In this document: in pieces, positions 1 to 9,600 of the stretch
Numbering within the stretch: the stretch's first letter is position 1
Layout of the letters: every line of letters starts with the position of its first letter
From: Yeosuana sp043876835
Lineage (GTDB): Bacteria; Bacteroidota; Bacteroidia; Flavobacteriales; Flavobacteriaceae
NCBI RefSeq assembly: GCF_043876835.1
Contig: NZ_JBAWJZ010000006.1
Coordinates: forward strand, 124,001-188,000
DNA: 64,000 bases
Reading direction: 5' to 3'
Notes under the pieces: generated by a model
Seen by the model: the letters and a program-made list of their open reading frames with translations, nothing else
Database searches by the model: none
Told to the model about the DNA's origin: nothing
Position numbers and translations under genes: made by a program

Positions 1-1
1 A

Positions 2-1858
2 AAATCTGTTAGAGAACCTGAAAATTTTTGGGCTGAGGTTGCTGAAGAGCACTTTATGTGGAGAAAAAAATGGACCAATGTTTTAAAATGGGATTTTAGT
101 ATCCCAGAAATTAAATGGTTTGAAGGTGCAAAATTAAATATTACCGAAAATTGTATTGACAGGCATTTAAGAACAAAAGGAGATAAAACAGCCATTATTT
201 TTGAGCCTAACAGTCCAGATGAAGAAGCGCAACATATTACTTATAATCAACTTTACGAGCGTGTTTGTAAAATGGCAAACGTTTTAAAGTCTCAAGGAAT
301 TCAAAAAGGAGATCGAGTTTGTATTTATTTACCAATGATTCCAGAATTGGCAATTTCTTTATTGGCATGTGCTAGAATTGGAGCCATTCATTCAGTAGTA
401 TTTGCAGGGTTTTCTTCCACAGCATTAGCAACAAGAATTAATGATAGTGAATGTAAGCTGGTAATTGCTTCCGATGGTTCTTTTCGAGGTTCAAAATCCA
501 TTGATTTAAAAGGAATTGTTGATGATGCTTTAGATCGTTGCCCATGTGTTGAAAAGGTGTTGGTGGTTAAAAGGACCAATTCAAAAGTAACCATGAAAGA
601 AGGGAGAGACATCTGGATTCAACCTTTATTAGATAACGCTTCTAATGATTGTTATCCAGAAATAATGGATGCTGAAGACCCTTTATTTATTCTTTACACT
701 TCTGGTTCAACTGGAAAACCTAAAGGCATGGTGCATACCACCGCAGGTTATATGGTTTATACAGCTTATACTTTTAAAAATGTATTTCAATATAAAGATG
801 AAGATATTTATTGGTGTACTGCAGATATAGGTTGGATAACTGGGCATAGTTATATAGTCTATGGACCATTGGCAAATGGAGCAACTACTGTTATGTTTGA
901 AGGTGTTCCACATTATCCAGATTTTGGGCGTTTTTGGCAAATCATTGAAAAGCATAAAATAAATCAGTTTTACACAGCGCCAACAGCTATTAGAGCATTA
1001 GCTAAACAAAATATTTCTTTTGCAGAAGATCAAGATTTAACATCACTTAGAGTTTTAGGTTCGGTTGGTGAACCTATCAATGAAGAAGCTTGGCATTGGT
1101 ATAACGACGTAATCGGAAAGAAAAGAAGCCCAATTGTTGATACTTGGTGGCAAACTGAAACGGGAGGTATCATGATTTCTCCTATACCTTTTGTAACACC
1201 TACAAAACCAACATATGCAACATTACCTTTTCCTGGGATTCAACCGGTTTTAATGGATGAAGCGGGTGAAGAATTAAAAGGAAATCAAGTAGATGGAAGG
1301 TTGTGTATCAAGTATCCTTGGCCTTCTATTGCCAGAACTATTTGGGGAGACCATCAGCGTTATAAAGACACTTATTTCTCTGCTTTTGAAAATAAATACT
1401 TTACTGGTGATGGCGCTTTGCGTGATGAAGTTGGATATTACAGAATAACAGGTAGAGTTGATGATGTTATTATTGTTTCAGGACATAATTTAGGTACAGC
1501 TCCAATTGAAGATGCAATCAATGAGCATCCAGCGGTAGCAGAATCTGCTATTGTAGGTTTCCCTCACGATATTAAAGGAAATGCTTTATACGGTTTTGTA
1601 ATTTTGAAAGAAACCGGGGAAGGAAGGGTTCATGATAATGTGCGTAATGAGATTAATCAAATTATTACAGAGCATATTGGGCCAATTGCTAAGTTGGATA
1701 AAATTCAATTTACAAGTGGATTGCCAAAAACACGTAGCGGAAAAATTATGCGACGTATTTTACGTAAAATAGCTTGTAAAGATTTTAATAATTTAGGAGA
1801 TACTTCTACATTACTGAACCCAGAAGTTGTTCAGGAAATTATTGATAATGCTTTATAA
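2..1858 (+). CDS. acs: Acetyl-CoA synthetase (acetate--CoA ligase, AMP-forming), 5' end outside the window
   Basis: This enzyme activates acetate to acetyl-CoA through an acetyl-adenylate in the cytoplasm. The reading frame is open from base 2, so the start lies just upstream. 618 residues are visible against a usual 630-650, so only a short N-terminal piece is missing. An internal Met at base 56 is preceded by in-frame coding (VREPENFWAEVA), which is typical of the family N-terminus. Visible motifs are the P-loop-like YTSGSTGKPKG (around base 700), the TWWQTETGG adenylate-binding motif (1141), the GRVDDVIIVSGH hinge and C-domain region (1453) and PKTRSGKIMRR (1727), which carries the Lys that is acetylated in characterised Acs proteins. 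It converges on the CBS/exonuclease operon, with a shared terminator between them. The identity is very secure. Confidence 0.97.
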   Translation, partial: KSVREPENFWAEVAEEHFMWRKKWTNVLKWDFSIPEIKWFEGAKLNITENCIDRHLRTKGDKTAIIFEPNSPDEEAQHITYNQLYERVCKMANVLKSQGIQKGDRVCIYLPMIPELAISLLACARIGAIHSVVFAGFSSTALATRINDSECKLVIASDGSFRGSKSIDLKGIVDDALDRCPCVEKVLVVKRTNSKVTMKEGRDIWIQPLLDNASNDCYPEIMDAEDPLFILYTSGSTGKPKGMVHTTAGYMVYTAYTFKNVFQYKDEDIYWCTADIGWITGHSYIVYGPLANGATTVMFEGVPHYPDFGRFWQIIEKHKINQFYTAPTAIRALAKQNISFAEDQDLTSLRVLGSVGEPINEEAWHWYNDVIGKKRSPIVDTWWQTETGGIMISPIPFVTPTKPTYATLPFPGIQPVLMDEAGEELKGNQVDGRLCIKYPWPSIARTIWGDHQRYKDTYFSAFENKYFTGDGALRDEVGYYRITGRVDDVIIVSGHNLGTAPIEDAINEHPAVAESAIVGFPHDIKGNALYGFVILKETGEGRVHDNVRNEINQIITEHIGPIAKLDKIQFTSGLPKTRSGKIMRRILRKIACKDFNNLGDTSTLLNPEVVQEIIDNAL

Positions 1859-1876
1859 TTATCAATAATATTAAAT

Positions 1877-1908
1877 AAAAAAAAGCACCTTTTAAGGTGC
1901 TTTTTTTA
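1877..1908. terminator. Bidirectional rho-independent terminator
   Basis: An 11-bp perfect stem (AAAAGCACCTT / AAGGTGCTTTT) with a 2-base loop is flanked by an A run on the left and a T run on the right. It can therefore terminate acs on the plus strand and the exonuclease operon on the minus strand. The exonuclease stop codon lies inside the T run. Confidence 0.9.
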
Positions 1909-2571
1909 TAACAATCCAATTCTTGAAACTGGAGATTCTAACTCATGTAATGTGATTTTCTTTTTGAGTTTTAAATGAGATAAGATTTTCAAAAAAAGCA
2001 AAGCTGTTATATAAGCATCACCAGAAGCTGTGTGCCTGTCATGTTGCGGAATATTAAACAGTTTTGCTAAATCATCTAAACTAAAATGACTTTTTGTTGA
2101 TCTGTCTAAGTCAGTTTTTTTATAGATGTATCCCAAGTCTAAAGCTCTATTCTTTAATTTTGGCAAACCCATTCGCTTTAAAGAAGCGTTTATCATGGCA
2201 ATATCAAAAGCTGTATGATGAGCAATTAATACTGAGTTTTCAATATAATTCAAAAACAACCTTATAGCTTCTTTTTCCTCAATTTTTGTGCGATTTCCTT
2301 CTTTAAGAATACCATGAATCTTTACACTATCATTTTTAAAAACATCTTGACTAAGATAACACTCAATGCTATCTGATATTTTAATAGTATGTTCTGTAAT
2401 GCCAATAGCACCAATTGATAAAATTCTATCTTCTTTGATGTTTAAACCAGTAGTTTCAGTATCAAACACAACAAATCGTATAGTTTCAATATTGGTATCT
2501 TGCTTATTTTTAAAGTGATTTAAATAAGTATTCCAAAAATCTGGATATTCTTTTTTTTTAAACCAAGGCAT
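1906..2571 (-). CDS. DEDDh-family 3'-5' exonuclease (DNA polymerase III epsilon-like)
   Basis: A 221-residue RNase T/epsilon-type exonuclease. All five catalytic residues can be placed: D37 and E39 in FDTETTG, D123 in AHHTAFD, and H180 and D185 in DRHTASGDA. There is no polymerase, BRCT or helicase domain, so this is a stand-alone exonuclease rather than a PolC or DinG fusion. The start codon lies one base after the stop of the upstream CBS/nucleotidyltransferase gene, so the two are almost certainly co-transcribed and perhaps translationally coupled. In many bacteria this exonuclease type is found with the DUF294 signalling protein and acetate uptake or activation genes, as here with acs. 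Its substrate and its link to acetate metabolism are unknown. Confidence 0.9.
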   Translation of the reverse strand: MPWFKKKEYPDFWNTYLNHFKNKQDTNIETIRFVVFDTETTGLNIKEDRILSIGAIGITEHTIKISDSIECYLSQDVFKNDSVKIHGILKEGNRTKIEEKEAIRLFLNYIENSVLIAHHTAFDIAMINASLKRMGLPKLKNRALDLGYIYKKTDLDRSTKSHFSLDDLAKLFNIPQHDRHTASGDAYITALLFLKILSHLKLKKKITLHELESPVSRIGLL

Positions 2572-2572
2572 A

Positions 2573-4480
2573 TTATAAGAATTGTGAAAGGTTAAAACGG
2601 ACTAAAATCAATTCCTGTATTTCTTTGATAGCTTTAAAGCAGTTTTTTAATTCCAATCGGTTGGCTTTGCTAAGTGATTTTAAATCTATAAATCGCCCAG
2701 AATCTTGATGTTTTAAACCTTGTTCTGTTCTAAAACGAAGCAAATTTTTGAATGCCAAAAGACAATCGTTATACAATTCTTTATTTTGAGGCTCAAGCTG
2801 AATAAGCTTTTCATACCTTAAAACCGTATTGTTATGCGCTTTTACATTATTTGAAAGAATCAATAATCTTGCTGCATCCACTAAAGGCATCATGGCTCTT
2901 GCCTTAATATCAAATTGGTCTTTATGTTCGCCACTTTGTTCAACTAAAAACTGTCTAAAAAAGCTTAATGGTGGTGGATTTTTTAATGCATTTACTCCTA
3001 AATGGTTTAAAAATATTTGATGATAATTTATTGATTCAAAAATGTCTTCAGCCATTTTATCAACCAAATTATGATTTCCAAAAGCAAGCTCAAAATCAAA
3101 AAATATGGTACATAGCATCAAATTATCTTCATCGGGTGAAGTTATCCATCGTTTAAATTGTTGTTTCCATTCAGAAACAGACAAGCACCATTTAGGGTTG
3201 CTAGCCATCATATTTGCCGGACAGAATTCAAACCCAACGGTATTCAAATCATTGTTTATTTTTTTTGAAAGCGCTAAAAAATAGTCTTTAGTTTTCTTTA
3301 ATTGAGTTTTTGGAACATCGTCAAAAACCAAAGCATTATCCTGATCTGTTAATAATAATTGTTCTTCTCTTCCCTGACTTCCAATAGCTAACCAAGCAAA
3401 TGTGGTTGGTGGAGGATTTTCCATGCTTTTAATGGCATTTTCAATTATTTTATTGGTAATACTATTGTTTATGGCAGTTATAATTTTTGAAGCAAAAGTT
3501 ATTGAAATTTGCTGATCAATATAGCGTTTCAATAAATTTTGAGCTCGTAATCGTATTTGCTTTAAATCTTCAATTGATTTTGACCGTTTTACTTCCTTAA
3601 TTAATACAGAAGCATTATTTTCCCTAATAACTATAATATCATGTTCAGAAAGAATTCCAGTAAGTTCAGAATTTACTGTGCCATCATTTGTAATGCACAA
3701 ATGTGTGATTCTGTGTTTTAGCATCGCTATTTGCGCTTCTGCAACCGTAATATTTTTTGGATAAGCAATAACTGGAGATGACATTATTTTTGTCACACTT
3801 TCATTAATAGAAAATAACCCAGTCGCAATTTTAGTACGTATATCTTTATCTGTTATAATACCAAGCGGTTTGTTTTTTTGAGTAATAACAACTGAACCAA
3901 CTCTTTTTTCGGTCATTAAAACAGCAGCTTCTTTAATGCTGCTTTCCGGAGAACACGTAATGGGGTTTTTTGAATAATCAGCAGTTTGTTCTTCTAAAAA
4001 ATCTTGTATTACAGTACCAGTGTGGTTTGGTATTCCTAAAAAATGATGTTCTTGTTTATCATCATTGGTTTTTCGATAATTGGAAACTAAATTTGACATT
4101 AAGTACTTACTGGCTTCTGTATTAGAAGCTATATAATCTTCAAATAGAGTTGATGAAATACTATAAACAATACTTTCTTCAATGGCTTTTGCACTTAATA
4201 AATAAATTCCTTGACGCATTAAAGCTCTCAAGCCAAAAATATCACCTTCATCACATTCATCAATGAGGTCATTGGTTGCAGTGAACAATCCAATATCACC
4301 ATCTTTCACAACATAAAATTTATCTTTTACTGGTTCATTTGCCTTAAAAAGAAAACTATCCTTTTCAATGTAATGAACCTCAATAGACTTGCATATTGAT
4401 AATAAATTATCTGGTATAAGCATGCTAAAAGGAGGAAAACCCTTTAGAAAATCGTAAATACGCTCAGCAATAGTATTCAT
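2573..4480 (-). CDS. cNMP-binding/CBS-pair/DUF294 nucleotidyltransferase-like signalling protein
   Basis: A 635-residue cytoplasmic regulator built from three parts. A cyclic-nucleotide-binding-like domain occupies about residues 15-135 (FYVVKDGDIGLF). Two CBS domains occupy about 172-285 (GSVVITQKNKPLGIITDKDI; the second ends GILSEHDIIVI). A DUF294 nucleotidyltransferase-like domain has IGSQGREEQ at 366-374 followed by D379 and D381. A DUF294 C-terminal helical domain follows. The GS...D.D pattern is that of nucleotidyltransferases such as GlnD, so the catalytic residues appear intact. CBS pairs usually bind adenylates. This gene is first in a two-gene operon with the exonuclease and converges on acs, a conserved association that suggests control of acetate or energy metabolism. 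The target is unknown. Confidence 0.9.
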   Translation of the reverse strand: MNTIAERIYDFLKGFPPFSMLIPDNLLSICKSIEVHYIEKDSFLFKANEPVKDKFYVVKDGDIGLFTATNDLIDECDEGDIFGLRALMRQGIYLLSAKAIEESIVYSISSTLFEDYIASNTEASKYLMSNLVSNYRKTNDDKQEHHFLGIPNHTGTVIQDFLEEQTADYSKNPITCSPESSIKEAAVLMTEKRVGSVVITQKNKPLGIITDKDIRTKIATGLFSINESVTKIMSSPVIAYPKNITVAEAQIAMLKHRITHLCITNDGTVNSELTGILSEHDIIVIRENNASVLIKEVKRSKSIEDLKQIRLRAQNLLKRYIDQQISITFASKIITAINNSITNKIIENAIKSMENPPPTTFAWLAIGSQGREEQLLLTDQDNALVFDDVPKTQLKKTKDYFLALSKKINNDLNTVGFEFCPANMMASNPKWCLSVSEWKQQFKRWITSPDEDNLMLCTIFFDFELAFGNHNLVDKMAEDIFESINYHQIFLNHLGVNALKNPPPLSFFRQFLVEQSGEHKDQFDIKARAMMPLVDAARLLILSNNVKAHNNTVLRYEKLIQLEPQNKELYNDCLLAFKNLLRFRTEQGLKHQDSGRFIDLKSLSKANRLELKNCFKAIKEIQELILVRFNLSQFL

Positions 4481-4765
4481 GCAACCAATTTAGATAAAAA
4501 TAGATGTACTAACTATGAATTATATCATGTTTTGTGCTAAATAAATATAGTTTTCTAAGTTGAGGTTTAAACTATTTTAAAGTCTAACAGCAATTCACCT
4601 TCAATATATGATTGTATTATTAACATCAAATGTTTTTATGAATTTTAGTTTTTTATGTAGTAAAAACTTGAAATATGCTTTTTTGTTTAAAAGAATTTTA
4701 ACGTCTTTTTTACAAGTAGTATGTCATTTTTTTATACCTTATGACTGTAAAAAACAAAAGCTATT

Positions 4766-5773
4766 ATGTTAAAAATAAACGCTTATGCTACAAACCAGGC
4801 TGGAGCAAAACTAGAAAAATTTCAATATGAATTGCCAAATATTGGTAATGAAGAAGTAGATATTAAGGTGCACTATTGTGGAGTTTGCCATTCAGATTTA
4901 AGTATGATTAATAATGATTGGGGCATGACACAATATCCGTTAGTTCCTGGACATGAAATAGTTGGGGAAGTCATTGCTTTAGGCAGCGAGGTTAAAGGCC
5001 TTAAAATAGGCGATAAAGTGGGTATGGGCTGGTATTCTGCATCATGTATGCATTGTAACCAATGTATGGATGGAAATCAACATTTATGTGGTAGTGCAGA
5101 AGGCACTATAGTTGGACGCCACGGTGGTTTTGCAGATGCAGTAAGAGGGCATTGGTCGTGGGTTACTTTATTGCCTAAAGGATTGGATATGTCAAAAGCA
5201 GGACCCTTATTTTGTGGAGGTATTACCGTGTTTAACCCAATAGTTTTATCAGGTGTGCAACCAACCGATAAAGTAGGGGTGATTGGTGTTGGAGGTTTGG
5301 GGCATATGGCTATTAAGTTTTTAAAAGCTTGGGGTTGCGAGGTTACAGCTTTTAGTTCAAACCCCAATAAGAAAGACGAAATATTAAAAATGGGTGCACA
5401 TCATGTAGTAGATTCTATAAATCCTGATGCGTTGCAAGGTATTGCTGGCTCATTAAATTTTATATTAAACACCACAAATGTAACTTTAGATTGGAACTCC
5501 TTTTTAACTACTTTAGCACCACAAGGTAAATTGCATACGGTTGGTGCTGTTTTAGAACCTATGGCTATTCCTGCATTTAGTATGATTATGGGCGAAAAAT
5601 CTGTTGGCGGAAGTCCGTTAGGCAGTATTGCATTAACCCGTAAAATGTTGGAATTTTGTGTACGGCACAATATTTATCCTACAGTTGAAGAATTTAAAAT
5701 GGAAGATGTAAATAAAGCGATGCAACACTTAGAAGAAGGAAAAGCTCGTTTTAGAATTGTACTTAAAGCTTAA
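4766..5773 (+). CDS. Zinc-dependent alcohol dehydrogenase, cinnamyl-alcohol/YahK type
   Basis: A 335-residue medium-chain dehydrogenase that interconverts alcohols and aldehydes with NAD(P)H. The catalytic zinc site is visible in CGVCHSDL and PGHEIVGEV. The structural zinc cysteines are in CMHCNQCMDG followed by HLCG. The cofactor-binding Rossmann motif is GVGGLGHMAIKF (around residue 175). The CHSD signature and overall length match the YahK/CAD subgroup, which is usually NADP-dependent and acts on a wide range of aldehydes. It is preceded by a 285-base region with no gene and followed 20 bases later by a tiny basic ORF, possibly in the same transcript. The physiological substrate cannot be told from sequence. 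Confidence 0.93.
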   Translation: MLKINAYATNQAGAKLEKFQYELPNIGNEEVDIKVHYCGVCHSDLSMINNDWGMTQYPLVPGHEIVGEVIALGSEVKGLKIGDKVGMGWYSASCMHCNQCMDGNQHLCGSAEGTIVGRHGGFADAVRGHWSWVTLLPKGLDMSKAGPLFCGGITVFNPIVLSGVQPTDKVGVIGVGGLGHMAIKFLKAWGCEVTAFSSNPNKKDEILKMGAHHVVDSINPDALQGIAGSLNFILNTTNVTLDWNSFLTTLAPQGKLHTVGAVLEPMAIPAFSMIMGEKSVGGSPLGSIALTRKMLEFCVRHNIYPTVEEFKMEDVNKAMQHLEEGKARFRIVLKA

Positions 5774-5793
5774 TTAATTTAATTTTATTCGAT

Positions 5794-5898
5794 ATGGCAA
5801 AGTCACACGACGCTAAGAAAACCGTAAAAAAAGAAGCTGTCTTAAGTCCAAAGGAAAAGAAAGCTGCAAAAATTGCTAAAAAAGCCAAGCGAACTTAG
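5794..5898 (+). CDS. 34-residue lysine-rich basic small protein
   Basis: This short ORF starts ATG 20 bases after the alcohol dehydrogenase stop and ends just before a strong terminator. It encodes 34 residues beginning MAKSHDAKKT and containing LSPKEKKAAK. Roughly 40 percent of residues are Lys or Arg, and there is no hydrophobic segment. The coding bias (A-rich, GCT/AAA codons) and its position between a gene and its terminator support a real gene. The composition suggests nucleic-acid or ribosome binding, but that is inference and no family is recognised. Confidence 0.6.
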   Translation: MAKSHDAKKTVKKEAVLSPKEKKAAKIAKKAKRT

Positions 5899-5918
5899 TT
5901 TTGTTTCTTTTTAAAAGT

Positions 5919-5950
5919 TAAAAAACACTCTTTTTAGAGTGTTTTTTGTT
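5919..5950 (+). terminator. Rho-independent terminator after adh/small basic ORF
   Basis: The stem AAAAACACTCT / AGAGTGTTTTT has a short T-rich loop and is followed by a T-rich tail. It lies about 20 bases after the small ORF, which argues that the dehydrogenase and the small gene share a transcript. Confidence 0.88.
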
Positions 5951-6003
5951 TTAATATTTATAAAAAATAAGATATTCAATTACTTATATAAACATATCAA
6001 ATT

Positions 6004-6560
6004 TTAATTTAAAGGAATAGAAACTCCAAAGGCTACTGCACCAGAAAACTGTTCCACACTTGGTTGAAAATAATACAGAAGGCCAATATCAAAGTTATGT
6101 TTGCGTCCTAATTCCAATCCTAGAGAGAAAGGGATATGTAGAATTAATCCACTTTTATTTATATCAGCAAATGGTGTAAAAGTTTCAAATGAACCTATTG
6201 AGGCACCAACTCCAACTTCAAAATATGGAGCAACCCAAGGAATTGGTATGGCAACTCTGGCTTTTCCTCCAATTAAAAATGCATTTGAAGTTACTTTGTA
6301 AATAGTAGGGTTTTCGTTTAAGTCTTTTCCGTTTGATTTTGTCAAAATCAGTCCAGCATATGACCTTATGTCTATCCATTTGGAAGGTCAAGCACATATT
6401 CGCCTAGTAAATAAAATCCAGAGCCAACTACATCTATATCATCATAAGGAGCACTCAATCCGTAACCTATTGAAATATCAACAGTTTTTTCTTTTATTAA
6501 TTGAGCTTTTGCTTGAACAGTAGCCAAAACTATCAAAATTAATATTATAGTTTTTCTCAT
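6004..6560 (-). pseudogene. Outer-membrane beta-barrel protein gene broken by a one-base frameshift
   Basis: Two consecutive minus-strand reading frames make one protein of about 186 residues. The first (6560 to about 6372) begins with signal peptide MRKTIILILIVLATVQAKAQ and continues into barrel-like sequence, ending at LDLPNG-stop. The second frame reads on from the same point as KWIDIRSYAGLIL and runs to a C-terminus ending FGVSIPLN, typical of small porin-fold proteins. The shift sits in the CTTCCAAATGG stretch near 6374-6384. One missing base, for example in the A run, would join them into a continuous frame. No functional domain beyond a generic barrel is recognised. It could be a true pseudogene or a sequencing error. 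Confidence 0.8.
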
Positions 6561-6610
6561 AATATATTATAAAGTGTTTTTTGTGTAGTTTCGTTTTATA
6601 AGTTGGATTG

Positions 6611-6649
6611 CACTAGCAAATTTTTATATCATTGTTGTGTGTCGTTTTT
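6611..6649 (-). repeat. Boundary element, stop-proximal arm (copy 1)
   Basis: The plus-strand text CACTAGCAAATTTTTATATC followed by ATTGTTGTGTGTCGTTTTT aligns with the stop-proximal arm of the elements at 16794-16851 and 15791-15833. It lies 50 bases beyond the stop of the minus-strand ABC/M1 gene, the same side of the gene as in the other copies. Confidence 0.5.
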
Positions 6650-6698
6650 CCTTTCCGCATGTTATGTTTTTCACATCAGACCTGATTCTGACATCATT

Positions 6699-9600
6699 TC
6701 AATTCTTAAATATGTCATCCATCTTCGTATAATTCTCTTTTTTGGTAAACATTTTCAATTCTTTAATCAAGTCTATGGTTGTTGCAGGCTGTAACGGGAA
6801 TTTATGTTTGGTCAATAAACTTTTTAAAGCCAAATTAATTTTCTCTTCGCCAATCAACAAATACAATTCATACATTTTTACCAGACCCTTGTTATATATG
6901 GTATTGGTGTTATTTGGATTTGATTTATATAAAGGCTCTTCGCCACTAAAAGCTTTTTCACTATCATACATGTTTTGATGAAGCCTGACCATTTCTAACA
7001 TTTTTTCTATACCATATTCGTTTTTGTAGAGCATTAATTGTGTGTATTGAGCTAGTGTTTCAGTAAGCACACCGCTACCTTCTCTATAGTCGGGGTTTAG
7101 CTGTGCATTACCCCACCATTGATGTGACAATTCGTGTCCTGCCAATTCATTGATAATATCGTGACCTTCACCTTGCGATAAGTTTAAATGAAATTGTGTT
7201 TCATTGATAAAAATGGTTGCAGGATAAGCTGTTGCAGCAAAACCTCTCGTAAAAGAACTTATTTCGGCAAAGCGAATGGTTTTGTAAGGGTATTCCCTAA
7301 AATGTGTTTCACAATACTGCAATGTTTTTTTGATGCTGTTGATTAAATGTGAAATATTTTGATGGTGTTTGGGGTCGTAAAATATTTCTATGGCAATATC
7401 ATGATAGTTCAATTTTTGAATGGCATATTTTGCTGATGAAACTGCAAATCGGAACGGAATATTATGGGTTCTATAATGAAAATAATTTCGGTTGCTCTTT
7501 GAATAGTTATTTACCAATTCTCCAACTGAAATTGCCGTTTGGTTAATCGAAGTTGAAACAACAGCATCAAGATTTATAAATTCATAATTGTATGGATTTG
7601 CCAACGGCGTATCTACTTTTGTAAGTGACTCCTGTAATGGCAATTCTCGTTTCTTTCGCTCTAATTCATCTTCAATTTCATTGTCAAAGTTATAACCAAC
7701 AGATGGAAAATAATTGCTAATGCGCATAAAAGCACCATTTTCTACAATGGCATTAAATGATTGATGGCCTTTTGAAGGTTCTATTTTATATTCAAATTTA
7801 AAGCCAATTGAAATACTGTCATTGGCTAACAATTTTTGTTTTGTCTTGAATAGATATTGCCCAAATTCTTCATCTTTTTTTACTAAAGTTAATTGTGATG
7901 AAGTTATAAAATTCCAAGTGATTTCATTTGATGTATTGATTAAAACTTCTGAAATTTCTTCTTGTGTTTTGTTGACCAGAATGTATGTTCCTTCAACTTT
8001 ATAACTATTCTCCTCGGGAAATAAATCGATGCTGGTTTTTACATCGGTAATACTGGGTTGAGGTTTGTTTTTATAGGAGTTATATTTTTCTTCATAATGC
8101 TGTTGCCAGTTCATCAGAATTTCTTTGGAAACACCACCACTTTTGGTCATCATATAAATGCCAGATAGTAGCATTACTATAAAAGGTAAAATCAAAATAG
8201 TAAATGATTTCCGTTTTGTTTTCAAAACCGATTTGTTCAAAAAAAGAATAGCCAAAACAGAAAGTAGTATTGCAAAAGACAAACTGTACAACATAGTAAC
8301 TGAAAATACTTTTGGGTAATATCCAAGACCATTTATATCGCTAAAAGCATCGGGCAAAAAATTGGCAAAGCGGAGTAGAGGATGTTTAAATCCAAATGCT
8401 TTTCCCAAAGAAGAATTTGTCAAAACCAAAAAGACGGCACAAACAGAAAGGGCAATGTATTTGTTTTTTAGAATGTATTGAAAAGTAATAATAACAAGGC
8501 CACAAAGCGATGCAGGCAAACCAATGAAATAGAATAAAGACAAATAAGCACTCCAATCTATGATTGGATATTGAAAAATAGCCTGAAACAGCACACCTAA
8601 AACAATACTAAAAAATATCAAAATCAACGAAATGATAGATACCATACCAAATTTTGAAATGAACAAAGCCGAGTTTGAATAGGGTGTTGAATTTTCGATA
8701 GATAAAAAATTGACACTTTTACTTTTCCAAACCAATTCACTTCCATAAAAAAGCATTGCCAACAACAAAATGGAAGGAATTGTTGCGAGAATTGTATTAA
8801 TCATTAAAGTTGTAGTAACAAAATATTGTGGCAATCGGATACCTCCTACGATTGCTCCGTACATTTCCATGCCAACTATAAATAGGGTTATGGCAACTAG
8901 TAAAACAAAAGGAATACTTTTTATGGTTGATTTTAAATCTATTTTTAAAAAAGACACAATTGTTGAGATGAAATATTTTTTTCCGTTTGATTTTGTTATC
9001 GTTTTAGTATAAACATATTTTCTGTCTATTAATTCGTTGATGGTTTCAACTTTCTTTTTTGGTTTGTTTGAATTTTTGAATTGGAAGCGTTTATATACAG
9101 TATAAAAAATGGTAAGAGCCAATAAAATAATTGCAATTCTGTTGAACAACAAATTTTCTGATAGTTGCAAAACCATTGTGTTTTTTTGTAATGCCGTCCA
9201 ATATTGGGTTTGTTCAAAAAAAGCGACCATGCCGAATGGGTCTAACTTTGACGATATGCTCATTGCATTATCTGAAACAGGAGAAGCACCAGCAAATAAT
9301 GGCGAATTTGAAAAAATGGAAACTACCATATACAGCACATAAATGCCCAATCCACTTAAAGAAATAAGCATTTTATTTTTGCTAAACCAGGCGGTGCAAC
9401 AAACTATAACGGTACATAAAAAGATATTGGGCAGCACGATTATCAAAAAGGAATTCAGATAATAATTAAAATGAAAAATCCCCCATTTTTCGCTGTTGTC
9501 CATTTTTATAAAATGCCCAAGCATATAGCCAATTATAAATAGCAGGAATGTAAATACAGCCATTCCAAAAACCAATAAAAATCGACTCACAAAATAGTTT

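Noticed and set aside
5077..5367. Long open frames antisense to real genes, as inside the alcohol dehydrogenase and several other genes
   Set aside because: They lie wholly within well-supported genes on the other strand, have no recognisable domains and are by-products of the coding bias.
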